Shown piece after piece: positions 52,639 through 61,399 of a DNA stretch of 64,000 nt. This stretch comes from JANOSH01 sp031415695. Its GTDB lineage: Bacteria > Actinomycetota > Acidimicrobiia > Acidimicrobiales > Ilumatobacteraceae. The stretch lies in contig JANOSH010000020.1 of NCBI GenBank assembly GCA_031415695.1, positions 124,001 to 188,000 on the forward strand, read 5' to 3'. Each line of letters opens with the position of its first letter. The stretch's first letter is position 1. A model generated the notes under the pieces. It worked only from the letters and a program-made list of their open reading frames with translations, ran no database searches and was not told where the DNA came from. A program made the translations under genes and the position numbers.

Positions 52639-54771
52639 ATGGCGAAGCACGTACGTTTTCTGGGCTTTGCGGTCGCGGCCGCCGCCCTAGCTGCGTTACC
52701 GGGAACGTCGGCTGCAGGGTCAACGCCACTGGGTTCAGGACGGGTGGCCGCCAGGGGCGTCCTGCGCGTACATGTGCCCGAAGCGGTCGGGGGCAAGACG
52801 GTGATTGGTCAGCTCACCGTCGATCAGGTACTCGGTGCCGGTTACGTCACCGCGTATGGCTGCGACGACGGCTTACCAACCGGCACCTCGGGCAACATCA
52901 CTCGCTCGGATCTGAATGTCGATGGCCGGGTCGCTGGCGTCGCATCAAACCGGTTGATCGTAAAGGCCGACAGTGACGGCGACGTCTGTCTGTTCACCTC
53001 GGCGCCCGCCGCGATGATTATCGACCTGAACGCCGTTACGTTCGATACCGGCATCACCTCGTTCCCCAATCGGCGCACCGACACTCGGCTAACTGCGGTG
53101 CCGCGCCTCGAAGCCGCGGGAGTGCTGCGCGTTAGCGTGCCGGAGGCTGTCGGTAAACGAACGGTTGTGGGTCAACTGACAGTCGATCGCGTGACCGACG
53201 TTGGGTACGTCACTGCGTTTGGGTGTGACGACGGCCTACCGCGCGACCCGTCGGGCGTCGTGACCAGGTCGGATCTGAACTTCAACGGCCGGGTGTCGTC
53301 GATAGCGTCGAACCGACTGATTGTGCAAGCCGACAACGATGGCGATGTGTGCCTGTACACCGCGAGGCCAGCGGCGGTCATCGTCGACATCAATGGCGTG
53401 TCCGACGTAGGTATTGCCTCGTTCGCAAATCGCCGAACCGACACTCGAGGGCGTGCGACCCCTCGGTTGAACAGCGGCTCAGTGTTAACCGTGCATGTGC
53501 CCGAGGCGGTTGGCGCTAAGACCGTCATTGGGCAACTCACGGTCGACCGGGTGGTCGACGCGGGGTATGTCACTGCATACGGTTGCGACGCCGGGTTGCC
53601 GCTAGACGCTTCCGGAGCCGTTGCCCGATCTGATCTCAATTACAACGGCACCATCTCGTCGGCGTCGTCGAACCGGCTGATTGTTCAGGCCGACAACGAC
53701 GGCGATGTATGCCTGTTCACCTTACGGCCAGCCGCGATCATTGTCGATGTCAACGGCGTGGCTGGGGCGGGCATCAACTCGTTTGCCAACCGGCGCGTCG
53801 ACACGCGGTTCGAAGCCCCCGCAGTCGAAACCCCAACCTCGTCGGGTGACGATGGCGTGCCGGTATGGCCTGCGTACACGACCGTGCCAGCCGTTGTCGG
53901 TGTTGCGGCGCTGACGGGTCGACGTGTTGCTCAAGCCGTCGCCGACCGACCGATTGTGGCAGTCAAGATCGACAACTACGCGCGGGCTCGGCCCCAGTGG
54001 GCGCTCAACACGGCCGACGCGGTGTTCGAAGTAAACGTCGAAGGAATCAGCCGGTTCGTGGCGCTCTTTCATTCCCAACTGCCCGCCGAGCTTGGCCCCG
54101 TTCGTTCAGCACGCACCGGTGACCTCAACCTTCTTGCTGCCATGAACCGCCCCGTGTTCGTGTACTCCGGCGCTAACGACGGAGTGACGCGATGGGTAGC
54201 CGCCGCGGCGAACTCGGGTGTAGTCGTCGACTTCGGCGCGCAACATTCGCCGTGCTTCCGCCGCGCTACCGACAAGCCCGGGCCTCACAATCTGCTGCTT
54301 GATCCCACATGCGCGCTCGCCACACCATCGGCATTTCGGGCCGGGCCAGCCCGGGCTTTGTGGGCCATAGATGCCCGGTGGAATCCGCCGGCTTCATCTC
54401 GTGTGGATGACGAATTCGCGGTAGCGATGGACGGCGTAGTGGTCGAATGGAATTGGAACCCAACTGCCAGCGTGTACGAACGATGGCAGGACGGCGAACC
54501 CCATGTGGTGATGACCGGCGCACGGGTAGTAGCGAGCAATGTGGTGGAGATGGCGGTCCGCTATGTGCCGTCGTTGGTCGATGAACGATCGCCCGACCCC
54601 ATCACGCTCGGCACCGGCATGGCGACCATTCACCGCGACGGCCGGGCGGTGGCAGCTGTGTGGTCACGGGCCACGCCGTACAGCACGTTCGACTTCTTCG
54701 ACCGAGACACCGGTGCCCCGATTCCGCTCGACGTCGGCACCACCTTCATGGAGCTAACCCGCGACCGCTAG
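52639..54771 (+). CDS. Secreted DUF3048 protein with three N-terminal repeats
   Basis: A signal peptide (FAVAAAALAALPGTSAAG) is followed by three tandem repeats of about 120 residues, then a DUF3048 (YerB-like) domain from about residue 420: RPIVAVKIDNYARARPQWA, GPVRSARTGDLNLLAAMNRP and HNLLLDPTCALA. Each repeat runs VPEAVG-KTVIGQLTVDRV, GYVTAYGCDDGLP, then NRLIVQADNDGDVCLFT and AAIIVDVNGV. DUF3048 function is unknown; an envelope location is likely. Confidence 0.83.
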   Translation: MAKHVRFLGFAVAAAALAALPGTSAAGSTPLGSGRVAARGVLRVHVPEAVGGKTVIGQLTVDQVLGAGYVTAYGCDDGLPTGTSGNITRSDLNVDGRVAGVASNRLIVKADSDGDVCLFTSAPAAMIIDLNAVTFDTGITSFPNRRTDTRLTAVPRLEAAGVLRVSVPEAVGKRTVVGQLTVDRVTDVGYVTAFGCDDGLPRDPSGVVTRSDLNFNGRVSSIASNRLIVQADNDGDVCLYTARPAAVIVDINGVSDVGIASFANRRTDTRGRATPRLNSGSVLTVHVPEAVGAKTVIGQLTVDRVVDAGYVTAYGCDAGLPLDASGAVARSDLNYNGTISSASSNRLIVQADNDGDVCLFTLRPAAIIVDVNGVAGAGINSFANRRVDTRFEAPAVETPTSSGDDGVPVWPAYTTVPAVVGVAALTGRRVAQAVADRPIVAVKIDNYARARPQWALNTADAVFEVNVEGISRFVALFHSQLPAELGPVRSARTGDLNLLAAMNRPVFVYSGANDGVTRWVAAAANSGVVVDFGAQHSPCFRRATDKPGPHNLLLDPTCALATPSAFRAGPARALWAIDARWNPPASSRVDDEFAVAMDGVVVEWNWNPTASVYERWQDGEPHVVMTGARVVASNVVEMAVRYVPSLVDERSPDPITLGTGMATIHRDGRAVAAVWSRATPYSTFDFFDRDTGAPIPLDVGTTFMELTRDR
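52756..53811 (+). repeat. Three tandem ~360-bp coding repeats
   Basis: Units begin near 52756, 53119 and 53476 (121 and 119 codons apart). Units 2 and 3 are the most alike. These encode the beta-rich repeats of the DUF3048 protein. Confidence 0.85.
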
Positions 54772-54813
54772 GCACTCTACTTGGCGACGCATGACCCCGA
54801 TAAGGTGAGCGGG

Positions 54814-55668
54814 ATGTGGTCTGCATCGTCTCGTGAACCTGTCGATGCCGCGCAGCGGCGGGCGCGGCCGCCGCTCGTGTGCTATCGGGTTGATCAGCTG
54901 CCGGTCGTTGATCCGATGTTGTTCGAAGCGGTTCGCGAGAGCGCTGTCAAGGTGTCCGAGATCACGGTGCCCCCGCGAGATGCCCGAGCCTTCGAGGTTC
55001 CAGCCGGGCATCTGTTTCGCATCGTCAGTGTGGACGGACCGCAGGTGGGTGACCTCAATCTGTGGAATCTGCACGACCTCGACGAACGGTTCTTCAGTGG
55101 CAAGACGCGACAGATGCACGCCACGCATGTTGGCACCGGGGACCGACTGTGGAGCTGCATGCCGTATCTGCGGCCGATGGCCACCATCGTGCACGACACG
55201 CTCGACTGGTACGGCTACGACGCCGACGGCGCGGGCGTCCACGACGTAATCGGCACGAGGTGCGATCCGTACACCAACCGGATGCTCAACGGAGCCGACT
55301 ATCACTGGTGCTGCCACTCGAATCTCTCGCGTGCGCTCGCGGCAGCGAGGGAAATGAGCGTGACCGAGGCCGAGCGGTACGTGCACGATGTGATGAACGT
55401 TTTCATGTGTACCGGCTTCACGCTCGACACGCACCAGTACTTCATGAAGTCCAGCCCGGTCCGGCCGGGTGATTTCATCGAGTTCTTCGCCGAGATCGAT
55501 CTGCTCGGCGCGCTCTCCACCTGCCCCGGCGGCGATTGTGGCTCGAGTCACAGCGACGATTCCACGCCATGCCATCCGCTGCGGGTCGAGATCCTGAAAC
55601 CGTCGGTCCTCCCACTCGCCTGGACTCCGGCGCACCCAAGCGCCTACCCCCGCACCCATGGCCTCTGA
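54814..55668 (+). CDS. DUF1989 (urea-carboxylase-associated-like) protein
   Basis: A 284-residue protein of the DUF1989 family. It has ITVPPRDARAFEVPAGHLFRI, QVGDLNLWNLHD and WSCMPYLRPMATIVHDTLDWY; the last part, DVIGTRCDPYTNRMLNG and GALSTCPGGD, includes conserved Cys residues. Paralogues sit next to urea amidolyase and are used in guanidine or urea metabolism; none of those genes is nearby. ATG 54814 has AAGGTGAG upstream. Confidence 0.82.
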   Translation: MWSASSREPVDAAQRRARPPLVCYRVDQLPVVDPMLFEAVRESAVKVSEITVPPRDARAFEVPAGHLFRIVSVDGPQVGDLNLWNLHDLDERFFSGKTRQMHATHVGTGDRLWSCMPYLRPMATIVHDTLDWYGYDADGAGVHDVIGTRCDPYTNRMLNGADYHWCCHSNLSRALAAAREMSVTEAERYVHDVMNVFMCTGFTLDTHQYFMKSSPVRPGDFIEFFAEIDLLGALSTCPGGDCGSSHSDDSTPCHPLRVEILKPSVLPLAWTPAHPSAYPRTHGL

Positions 55669-56764
55669 GACATTCATGGTCAAGGGCCGCCATGATCGTT
55701 GAGAATGATCGCGGGTCCGGCAACTGGATCAACGTAATCGACTGCCCCGAACTTATCGACCAACTTCGACGGGTCAGCGCCGAACTCGTCGCTATGTACG
55801 GCACCGTTGCGTCGGCCTGACTACAGCGAAACCAGCGTACCGCTCGGTCTCCGTGATACAGCCGTTTCATGTCAGCAAGTTCGACGTCGGTACGGCTTCG
55901 CGCCGCACCGCGAAGCTCGGCGGTGAATCCTGAGCGAGCGACGAGTAGACGTTTCACAGCAGGGGCTGACCGTTCACCAAGGCCGCCCACAACATGGTCG
56001 AGTCGACTGAGTTGGTCGAGTCCGATTGGGTCGTTTCCGGCCTTGCACTCGCCGACCAGACAGATTCGATCTATGTCATGGTGGTCAGGCGCAACGGCAA
56101 CGACATCAAGTTGTGTACGAACATTGCGCCGGCTGAAAACAGCTGGCCCGGCCGAGCGGATCTCGCCACCGGCGGTCGACGCGGACGCGAAAGACAGCAA
56201 CCATTCGGCTGCCATCCACTCGAGGTGCGGCCCGTAGACCCGTCGAGCGAGCCGCGGTTGCGCGTCATCCCAAACCGCCGCCGACCGCCCGCGCTCGATG
56301 CGAGCCCGCTCTGGAGCGATAAGGATTCGTTCCGTTCTGAGCATCGGCTCGGTGGCCACGAAGTTGGTTGCCCGCCTGTTGAACGGGTCCGGTCGTTTCT
56401 CGATGAGTGCGGCGGCGACGAGCGTCTCGATGACCACATGTAGCGCCGAGTCGGGACGATCTAGAAGGGCCGCTATCTCGCTGCGTCTCACGGCACCCTC
56501 GGCAATTGCATTGAGCACCGCCCAATACAGCGCCTTATCGACAGTCGGGGAACCCGATGGTGCCAAGGCGGAAAGGTGATCGACGAAGCCGTTCCACGTC
56601 GGGAACGTTCGTCCATCATTTCGATGAGAACGGCCCCACGCAATGGACAAGTCGGCGAGGTTTTGTGCGCTCATTTGTTGCGCAGCCTCGAAGTAGAAAC
56701 CGTTAGTCGCTTCGACCATTTGTCGGACCAACATCGACTTTCCTTGGCGTCGGCGACCGAGCAC
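55475..56764 (-). pseudogene. Eroded AAA ATPase of the DUF234 (archaeal-type) group
   Basis: The P-loop region (VLGRRRQGKSMLVRQM) and the C-terminal DUF234 part are recognisable: KALYWAVLNAIAEGA, the winged helix, and RICLVGECKAG with its nuclease-like EC-K. The central 150 or so residues with Walker B and the sensor are missing: sequence jumps from WNGFVDHLSAL straight to SGSPTVDKALYW. The family's usual end (VELADMKRLYHGD) is reached near 55847, but the original stop is gone and the frame reads on into antisense of the DUF1989 gene. The N-terminus is also cut, fused to a DUF1905 fragment. Confidence 0.65.
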
Positions 56765-56933
56765 GATGGCTAGGCGGTTCTCGGCGCACCCGCACGCGGA
56801 CCGATCCGAAACCTCTACGCTCGTGGGCCGTCAGTGCTTCGATCTCGTCGGAGACGTCGTCGGGCACAGTGGCAAAGTGCCAGGCCGAGTCGCCCTTCCA
56901 CTTCCACAGTGTCGTCTGAAACTGATAACACAT
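56703..56933 (-). pseudogene. DUF1905 domain fragment
   Basis: From ATG 56933 the sequence YQFQTTLWKWKGDSAWHFA, TVPDDVSDEI and RRGFGSVRVRV is the first half of a DUF1905 protein. Just after it, near 56784, the expected second half (substrate-binding TSLFPD... LPVK) is replaced by out-of-frame ATPase sequence. One deletion therefore seems to have removed the end of this gene and the start of the ATPase. Confidence 0.65.
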
Positions 56934-56943
56934 GGGTCGAACG

Positions 56944-57696
56944 CTACGGGCTAGCCCCGGGGCGGTTTCGCGACATGCTGCTACCGCCAAAGATCTGTTT
57001 GGTGGGGAGAATCTCGATGGCCGTGAGATCGACATTCGCCGGCAGGTCTAGCGCTGCATTGATGACCGCCGCGATGTCGGCGGGCTGCACGGCCTCGAAG
57101 TCGTCATACAGCGCCGCTGCGGCTTGTTCGGTGCCACCAAAAATGCCGTCGTACAACCGGGTTTGCACCCGCCCCGGCATCAGAACGGTGACCCGTATAT
57201 TCGAGCCGAGCAGATCGCACCGCAACCCTTCGGCAAACGCGTGCAGTGCAGCCTTGGTGGCGCAGTACGCGGCGACATTAGGTGTTGGGTGCTTGCCAGC
57301 GATTGATCCGACGAAGAATATGTGACCGTGATCCCGTTCGATCATGCCGGGCAAGACAAGCCTGGTGACGCGCAGGGCGGCACGCAAATTGACGTCGATC
57401 ATGAGGTCGATGACGTCCATGCTGTTGTCTGCGAACGGCTCCAAACGGGGCAGCACACCGGCGTTGTTGACGACCACATCGAACGCGCTGTCTCCAATCG
57501 CCATGGCGAGCGCAGTGGCATCGCGGATGTCGAGGCCGAGGGCATGAGCACCGGTCTTGGCCGCGACATGCTGCAAATCGTCGTCGTCTAATGCAAGAGC
57601 GTGGACGTCGAGCCCCCGATCGCGAAGCGAGCACACGATGGCTTTGCCAATGCCGCGCGACCCGCCGGTAACAAGGGCGGTGCGAAACTGGCTCAT
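56944..57696 (-). CDS. Short-chain dehydrogenase/reductase
   Basis: A classical SDR of 250 residues: TGGSRGIGKAI (cofactor), VVVNNAGVLPR, the serine in FVGSIAGKHP and the catalytic YCATK. An acidic residue after the second strand (ALALDDDDL) favours NAD over NADP. Its start overlaps the stop of the cobalamin-binding gene by 4 nt, so it belongs to that operon. Confidence 0.92.
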   Translation of the reverse strand: MSQFRTALVTGGSRGIGKAIVCSLRDRGLDVHALALDDDDLQHVAAKTGAHALGLDIRDATALAMAIGDSAFDVVVNNAGVLPRLEPFADNSMDVIDLMIDVNLRAALRVTRLVLPGMIERDHGHIFFVGSIAGKHPTPNVAAYCATKAALHAFAEGLRCDLLGSNIRVTVLMPGRVQTRLYDGIFGGTEQAAAALYDDFEAVQPADIAAVINAALDLPANVDLTAIEILPTKQIFGGSSMSRNRPGASP

Positions 57697-59393
57697 CGAT
57701 TCACCGCGTCCGTCGTATGACTGACGAGGAGGTCGACTAGGTCTTCGACGCGTTCGACACAGTGGATGCCGAGGGCTTCAAGGCGTGGACGAGCATCGAT
57801 GGGTAGTCCACCTCCGGAGTCTTGATTGAGGATGCCACCCATAAAGATCCGGCCGCCCCATGTTGTATGCTGACGGGCAGCGGTGAGACGTTCAGCGAGA
57901 TCGATGGCGTTGCCGTTGTACGTGCCGAGCACGATGGCATCGGCATCCTCGTCGGCCGCAGCTCGCATGACACCATCGATCGAGGTAGAGGAACCGAGCA
58001 GAATGACTTCGGCCCCGTGACGGGGCAACGCTTTGGCCAGCGCGTCTCGCACCAGGTCGTGGACTTCGAGCACGGCCAGCACAACCCTTTTCCCGTCCAA
58101 GCGTTGCCCGCCTGTTAGCCGGGCGGAAAGTTCGCGTACCTGCGACGCCTTCCACGGCTCGAGTTGGGCAACGTCGTCCGGCGCTTCCAAATCGACACGT
58201 TCTTCAAGTTCGCCCATGACACTGCGCCGCATCGCCAACAACACCTGGGCGGCGTCGGTGATGTCGACGCCGTCGCTGGCGAACACGTGGAACGCCCGAT
58301 CCCGAAACGTAACCGCGTACTGGGCCACGGTGACGCCGAGCGCTTCCAGTCGGTACCAGTCATACAGGTTCGGAGCCTTACGGACCTCACGTTCCAACTC
58401 GCGCGCCAACAGGTGCACCTCGACAATTTCGCTGGCGCTCGGGATTCGTTCGGCCTCCGTAAGTGGCACCGGGTTGATGGCATGACCGGTTGGTCGTCGT
58501 AGCTGCAGCGCAATGTCACACATCAGTTGCGCCGTGGTGGTCGCAAGGTTTCGAGCACGATCGCCTGGTCGCTGGTCGACGGTGTTGCCGTACACCATCG
58601 AGCCGATCGAGTCTCGGCCGCGCAGGTCGTCGAGAGCGAAGTGAACGATCGCCCGATGCTCGGGGTTTCGAATGGTGTTTCCGTAGCAGTGCGCCAGCCG
58701 AGCGCCCATCAACTGTTCGACGACGTAGAGTTCGATGGCCGCCCAGCCCACGTACGAGCCGAAATGGGATGCCTGGGTTCCGGTGCCATCCTCCAGGTTT
58801 GAATGGGCAAGTCCGCCCCGGTCCCGCACCGCGGCCAGCGCGGCGAGCGACTGCACGGTGGCTTCGGTGACGGCGATCTCGTCGGACCCGCCGACGAGGT
58901 CGTACGCCGAATACTGGCTGACATTTCCAATGGTTGTGACCCCGGCAGCGAGGGCTCGCCGGGTGTTTTCAAACCCGGCCGGGAGCCCGATCATGTAGTC
59001 GCCGACGTGGGGTTGGATGGGCACTGATTGACTGAGGCGTTGCCATTGGTCGGCCGCAATGCGCGGCCCGGTCTCCTTCATCGTCAGATGCCGGTCGGCT
59101 TCGGGTACCCCCATCGCTCGATCGAACGCCAACCCGAAACGGTCGACGGTGTGGCCGTGCGCCGCGAGCGCGTCGTGCACCGTGCGCAGGGCATCTTCGG
59201 TCGCCTTCCACGTCGAAAGTCCAACATGCATGTGGTACATGATCTCGCCCGCGTCACGGCAGCGTTGCTTGTACGCCACCTCGGATATCGCACCCTTCGA
59301 CCGGAGAAAAGCTGTAGCGGGAATGGAGACCGGTGCCGCGGCCCGACCCTCGGCGATCAACTGTGGGGTGGCCTTCATGGGTGCGGCAGGCAT
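57693..59393 (-). CDS. Cobalamin-binding mutase-like protein
   Basis: 566 residues. The C-terminal 130 form a B12-binding Rossmann-like domain: VVLAVLEVHDLVRDALAKAL (the His that would bind cobalt, with the usual DxHxxG reduced to ExHxxV), ILLGSSTSIDGV and GRIFMGGILNQDSGG. The large N-terminal part resembles a TIM-barrel mutase subunit of the glutamate mutase E kind (GDYMIGLPAGFENTRRALAAG, GHAINPVPLTEAERIPSASE), but I cannot name the substrate. The two domains that are separate subunits in glutamate mutase are joined here. It lies between an amino-acid dehydrogenase and an SDR, overlapping the latter. Confidence 0.7.
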   Translation of the reverse strand: MPAAPMKATPQLIAEGRAAAPVSIPATAFLRSKGAISEVAYKQRCRDAGEIMYHMHVGLSTWKATEDALRTVHDALAAHGHTVDRFGLAFDRAMGVPEADRHLTMKETGPRIAADQWQRLSQSVPIQPHVGDYMIGLPAGFENTRRALAAGVTTIGNVSQYSAYDLVGGSDEIAVTEATVQSLAALAAVRDRGGLAHSNLEDGTGTQASHFGSYVGWAAIELYVVEQLMGARLAHCYGNTIRNPEHRAIVHFALDDLRGRDSIGSMVYGNTVDQRPGDRARNLATTTAQLMCDIALQLRRPTGHAINPVPLTEAERIPSASEIVEVHLLARELEREVRKAPNLYDWYRLEALGVTVAQYAVTFRDRAFHVFASDGVDITDAAQVLLAMRRSVMGELEERVDLEAPDDVAQLEPWKASQVRELSARLTGGQRLDGKRVVLAVLEVHDLVRDALAKALPRHGAEVILLGSSTSIDGVMRAAADEDADAIVLGTYNGNAIDLAERLTAARQHTTWGGRIFMGGILNQDSGGGLPIDARPRLEALGIHCVERVEDLVDLLVSHTTDAVNR

Positions 59394-59396
59394 GGT

Positions 59397-60497
59397 CTAA
59401 GAACGGTGGACCGACTTGGTGTTCGTGTCGAGCAAACGCACCTTGTTGAGAGCATCGATGCGGGCCTCGGCGATGCGATCGGCAGCCTTGTAATAGGCAA
59501 TGCCGTCGCGGTCGGCAATGGCGAACACCTCGAGCGTGCGGTCGTACACCCGCCGGACGTTGGCCCACGCTCGTTCGGGCTGCAAGCCGCCCTTGCGGAA
59601 TCGGTCGGTGTCAAAAATGGTGCCGCCTGAGTTCGCGATGTAGTCGACGGCGTAGACGATGCCCCGAGCCTGCAAGGCATCGCCGTGTCGGTCTTCGGCG
59701 AGAATGTTGTTAGCCGAGCCAGCCACGATCTTCACCTTGAACTGTTCAAGAGTGACGTCGTTGATGACTGCACCCAACGCGTACGGAGCGAAGATGTCAG
59801 CCGCGACGTCGTAGATTTCGTCGGGGGCGCAGGCGTCTACGCCATATTCGGCTACGGCCGCGTTCACCTTGTCGGCATCGACATCGGTTACCGTTACCTT
59901 GGCCCCTTCGTCGACCAACAGCTTCAACGCTTTGGACCCGCACACCCCGAGGCCTTGCAACGCAACCGTTCGCCCCTTCAGGCTGTCGTCGCCCCATACC
60001 CGCAGCGCGCACGCCTTCGTGGCCAGCACCGAGCTAAGCGCGGTGGCCGGGGATATGTCGCCAGCGCCGCCGGCATGAACGGGAAGCGTTACCACGTGAT
60101 CGGTCTCGCTGTAGAGCGTTTCCATATCATCGAGCGTTGTTCCGACATCTTCGCCGGTGATGTACTCGCCACCGAGTTGGTCGATGAAGCGGCCCATTGC
60201 CCGCATCAGCGCCTCGGTTTTGTCGGTCTTCGGGTCACCAATGATGACGGCCTTCCCGCCACCAAGATCGACACCGGCCGCGGCGTACTTGTAGGTCATG
60301 CCGCGGGCCAGGCGCATGGCGTCGAAGATTGCGTCTCGCTCGTTGGCGTAGGTCCACATGCGCAGGCCGCCAGTTGCCGGGCCAAGCGCGGTGGAGTGGA
60401 TAGCGATCACGGCGCGCAGGCCAGAATCGGTGTCGTTGCAGAGCAGCACTTTCTTGAAGCGGTGCTCCTGCATGTAGTCGAGAATGCGTGCGTCCAT
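59397..60497 (-). CDS. Leucine/phenylalanine-type amino-acid dehydrogenase
   Basis: NAD-dependent oxidative deamination of an aliphatic or aromatic amino acid. Catalytic lysines lie in GGLRMWTY...GMTYKYAAAGVDLGGGKAV. The Asp region is in ITGEDVGTTLDDM, and the nucleotide loop is VALQGLGVCGSKALKLL followed by VTDVDADKVN. Length 366 fits leucine dehydrogenase better than glutamate dehydrogenase. It starts the operon leading into the cobalamin-binding protein (3-nt gap). Confidence 0.92.
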   Translation of the reverse strand: MDARILDYMQEHRFKKVLLCNDTDSGLRAVIAIHSTALGPATGGLRMWTYANERDAIFDAMRLARGMTYKYAAAGVDLGGGKAVIIGDPKTDKTEALMRAMGRFIDQLGGEYITGEDVGTTLDDMETLYSETDHVVTLPVHAGGAGDISPATALSSVLATKACALRVWGDDSLKGRTVALQGLGVCGSKALKLLVDEGAKVTVTDVDADKVNAAVAEYGVDACAPDEIYDVAADIFAPYALGAVINDVTLEQFKVKIVAGSANNILAEDRHGDALQARGIVYAVDYIANSGGTIFDTDRFRKGGLQPERAWANVRRVYDRTLEVFAIADRDGIAYYKAADRIAEARIDALNKVRLLDTNTKSVHRS

Positions 60498-60515
60498 AGG
60501 TAACGATTCTTACAG

Positions 60516-61286
60516 TCAGGCCGAGGTGTAGCCGCCGTCGACCAGCAAGATGGCCCCGGTCACGTAGCTCGACGCATCGGAGGCCAGAAAGACGACGGGG
60601 CCAACCAGCTCGGCGGGCAGCCCGCGACGACCCATCGGCGTGAATTGCAGCACTTGGGAACGCTTCTCCGGGCGCGAGTGTTCGTCGGTAGCGCCGCTCA
60701 TGATGTTCTCGAAGTATCCGGGAGAGAACGCATTAACACGAACTCCCCTCGACGCCCATTCGACAGCCATGGTCTTGGTCATCTGATTCACGCCACCTTT
60801 GGCCGCGGCATACGCCGTGAGCCCCTTGATGCCAACCTCACCCGCGATAGACGAGTTGTTTAAGATCGAACCACCGGTGGCTTGTTTCAGCATCTGTCGG
60901 GCTGCGAACTGTGAGCAATTGAAGTAGCCTTTGAGATTAATGGTGACGACTTGATCCCATGCTTCCTCGCTTACGTCCTCGGCTGGCTCAATGATGTCGA
61001 TGCCAGCGTTGTTGACCAGCACATCAAGGTGCCCGTAGGCGGCGACCGTGTCGTCGATGAGCCGCTGACAACTTGCCCGGTCGGCCGTATCGACACGCAA
61101 GGCCATCGCAGTGCCGCCGTTGGCGATGATCTCGTGTGCAGTCGATTCAGCCTCGGCCAGGGTGCGCGAACACACCACCACAGTCGCCCCATGCTCGGCC
61201 AGGCCCGCGACGATTGCCTTGCCGAGTCCGCGGCCGGACCCGGTGACAATGGCGACCTTGTCGGTGAGATCAAAGAGTTGGTGCAT
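60516..61286 (-). CDS. Short-chain dehydrogenase/reductase
   Basis: A classical SDR of 256 residues: VAIVTGSGRGLGKAIV, LVNNAGIDIIEPA, the catalytic Ser in NNSSIAGEVGIKG and YAAAKGGVNQM, and the C-terminal ASDASSYVTGAILLVDGG. ATG 61286 (MHQLFDLTDK) is preferred; the frame opens 18 codons earlier. It lies 18 nt upstream of the amino-acid dehydrogenase on the same strand. Confidence 0.93.
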   Translation of the reverse strand: MHQLFDLTDKVAIVTGSGRGLGKAIVAGLAEHGATVVVCSRTLAEAESTAHEIIANGGTAMALRVDTADRASCQRLIDDTVAAYGHLDVLVNNAGIDIIEPAEDVSEEAWDQVVTINLKGYFNCSQFAARQMLKQATGGSILNNSSIAGEVGIKGLTAYAAAKGGVNQMTKTMAVEWASRGVRVNAFSPGYFENIMSGATDEHSRPEKRSQVLQFTPMGRRGLPAELVGPVVFLASDASSYVTGAILLVDGGYTSA

Positions 61287-61399
61287 GGATAGAGGGTACG
61301 CCCGATGGGTTGAATGTGCCGAGGCGCGCTGGCATGCCACGACCCGGTGCTGTTAACTACATGTATGACGACAGCACGCCCTGACGACGCCGTCCTGGC

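Noticed and set aside
52756..53811. Regular ~360-bp repeats as a CRISPR or satellite array
   Set aside because: They are coding, diverged at the DNA level, and lack short identical units with spacers.
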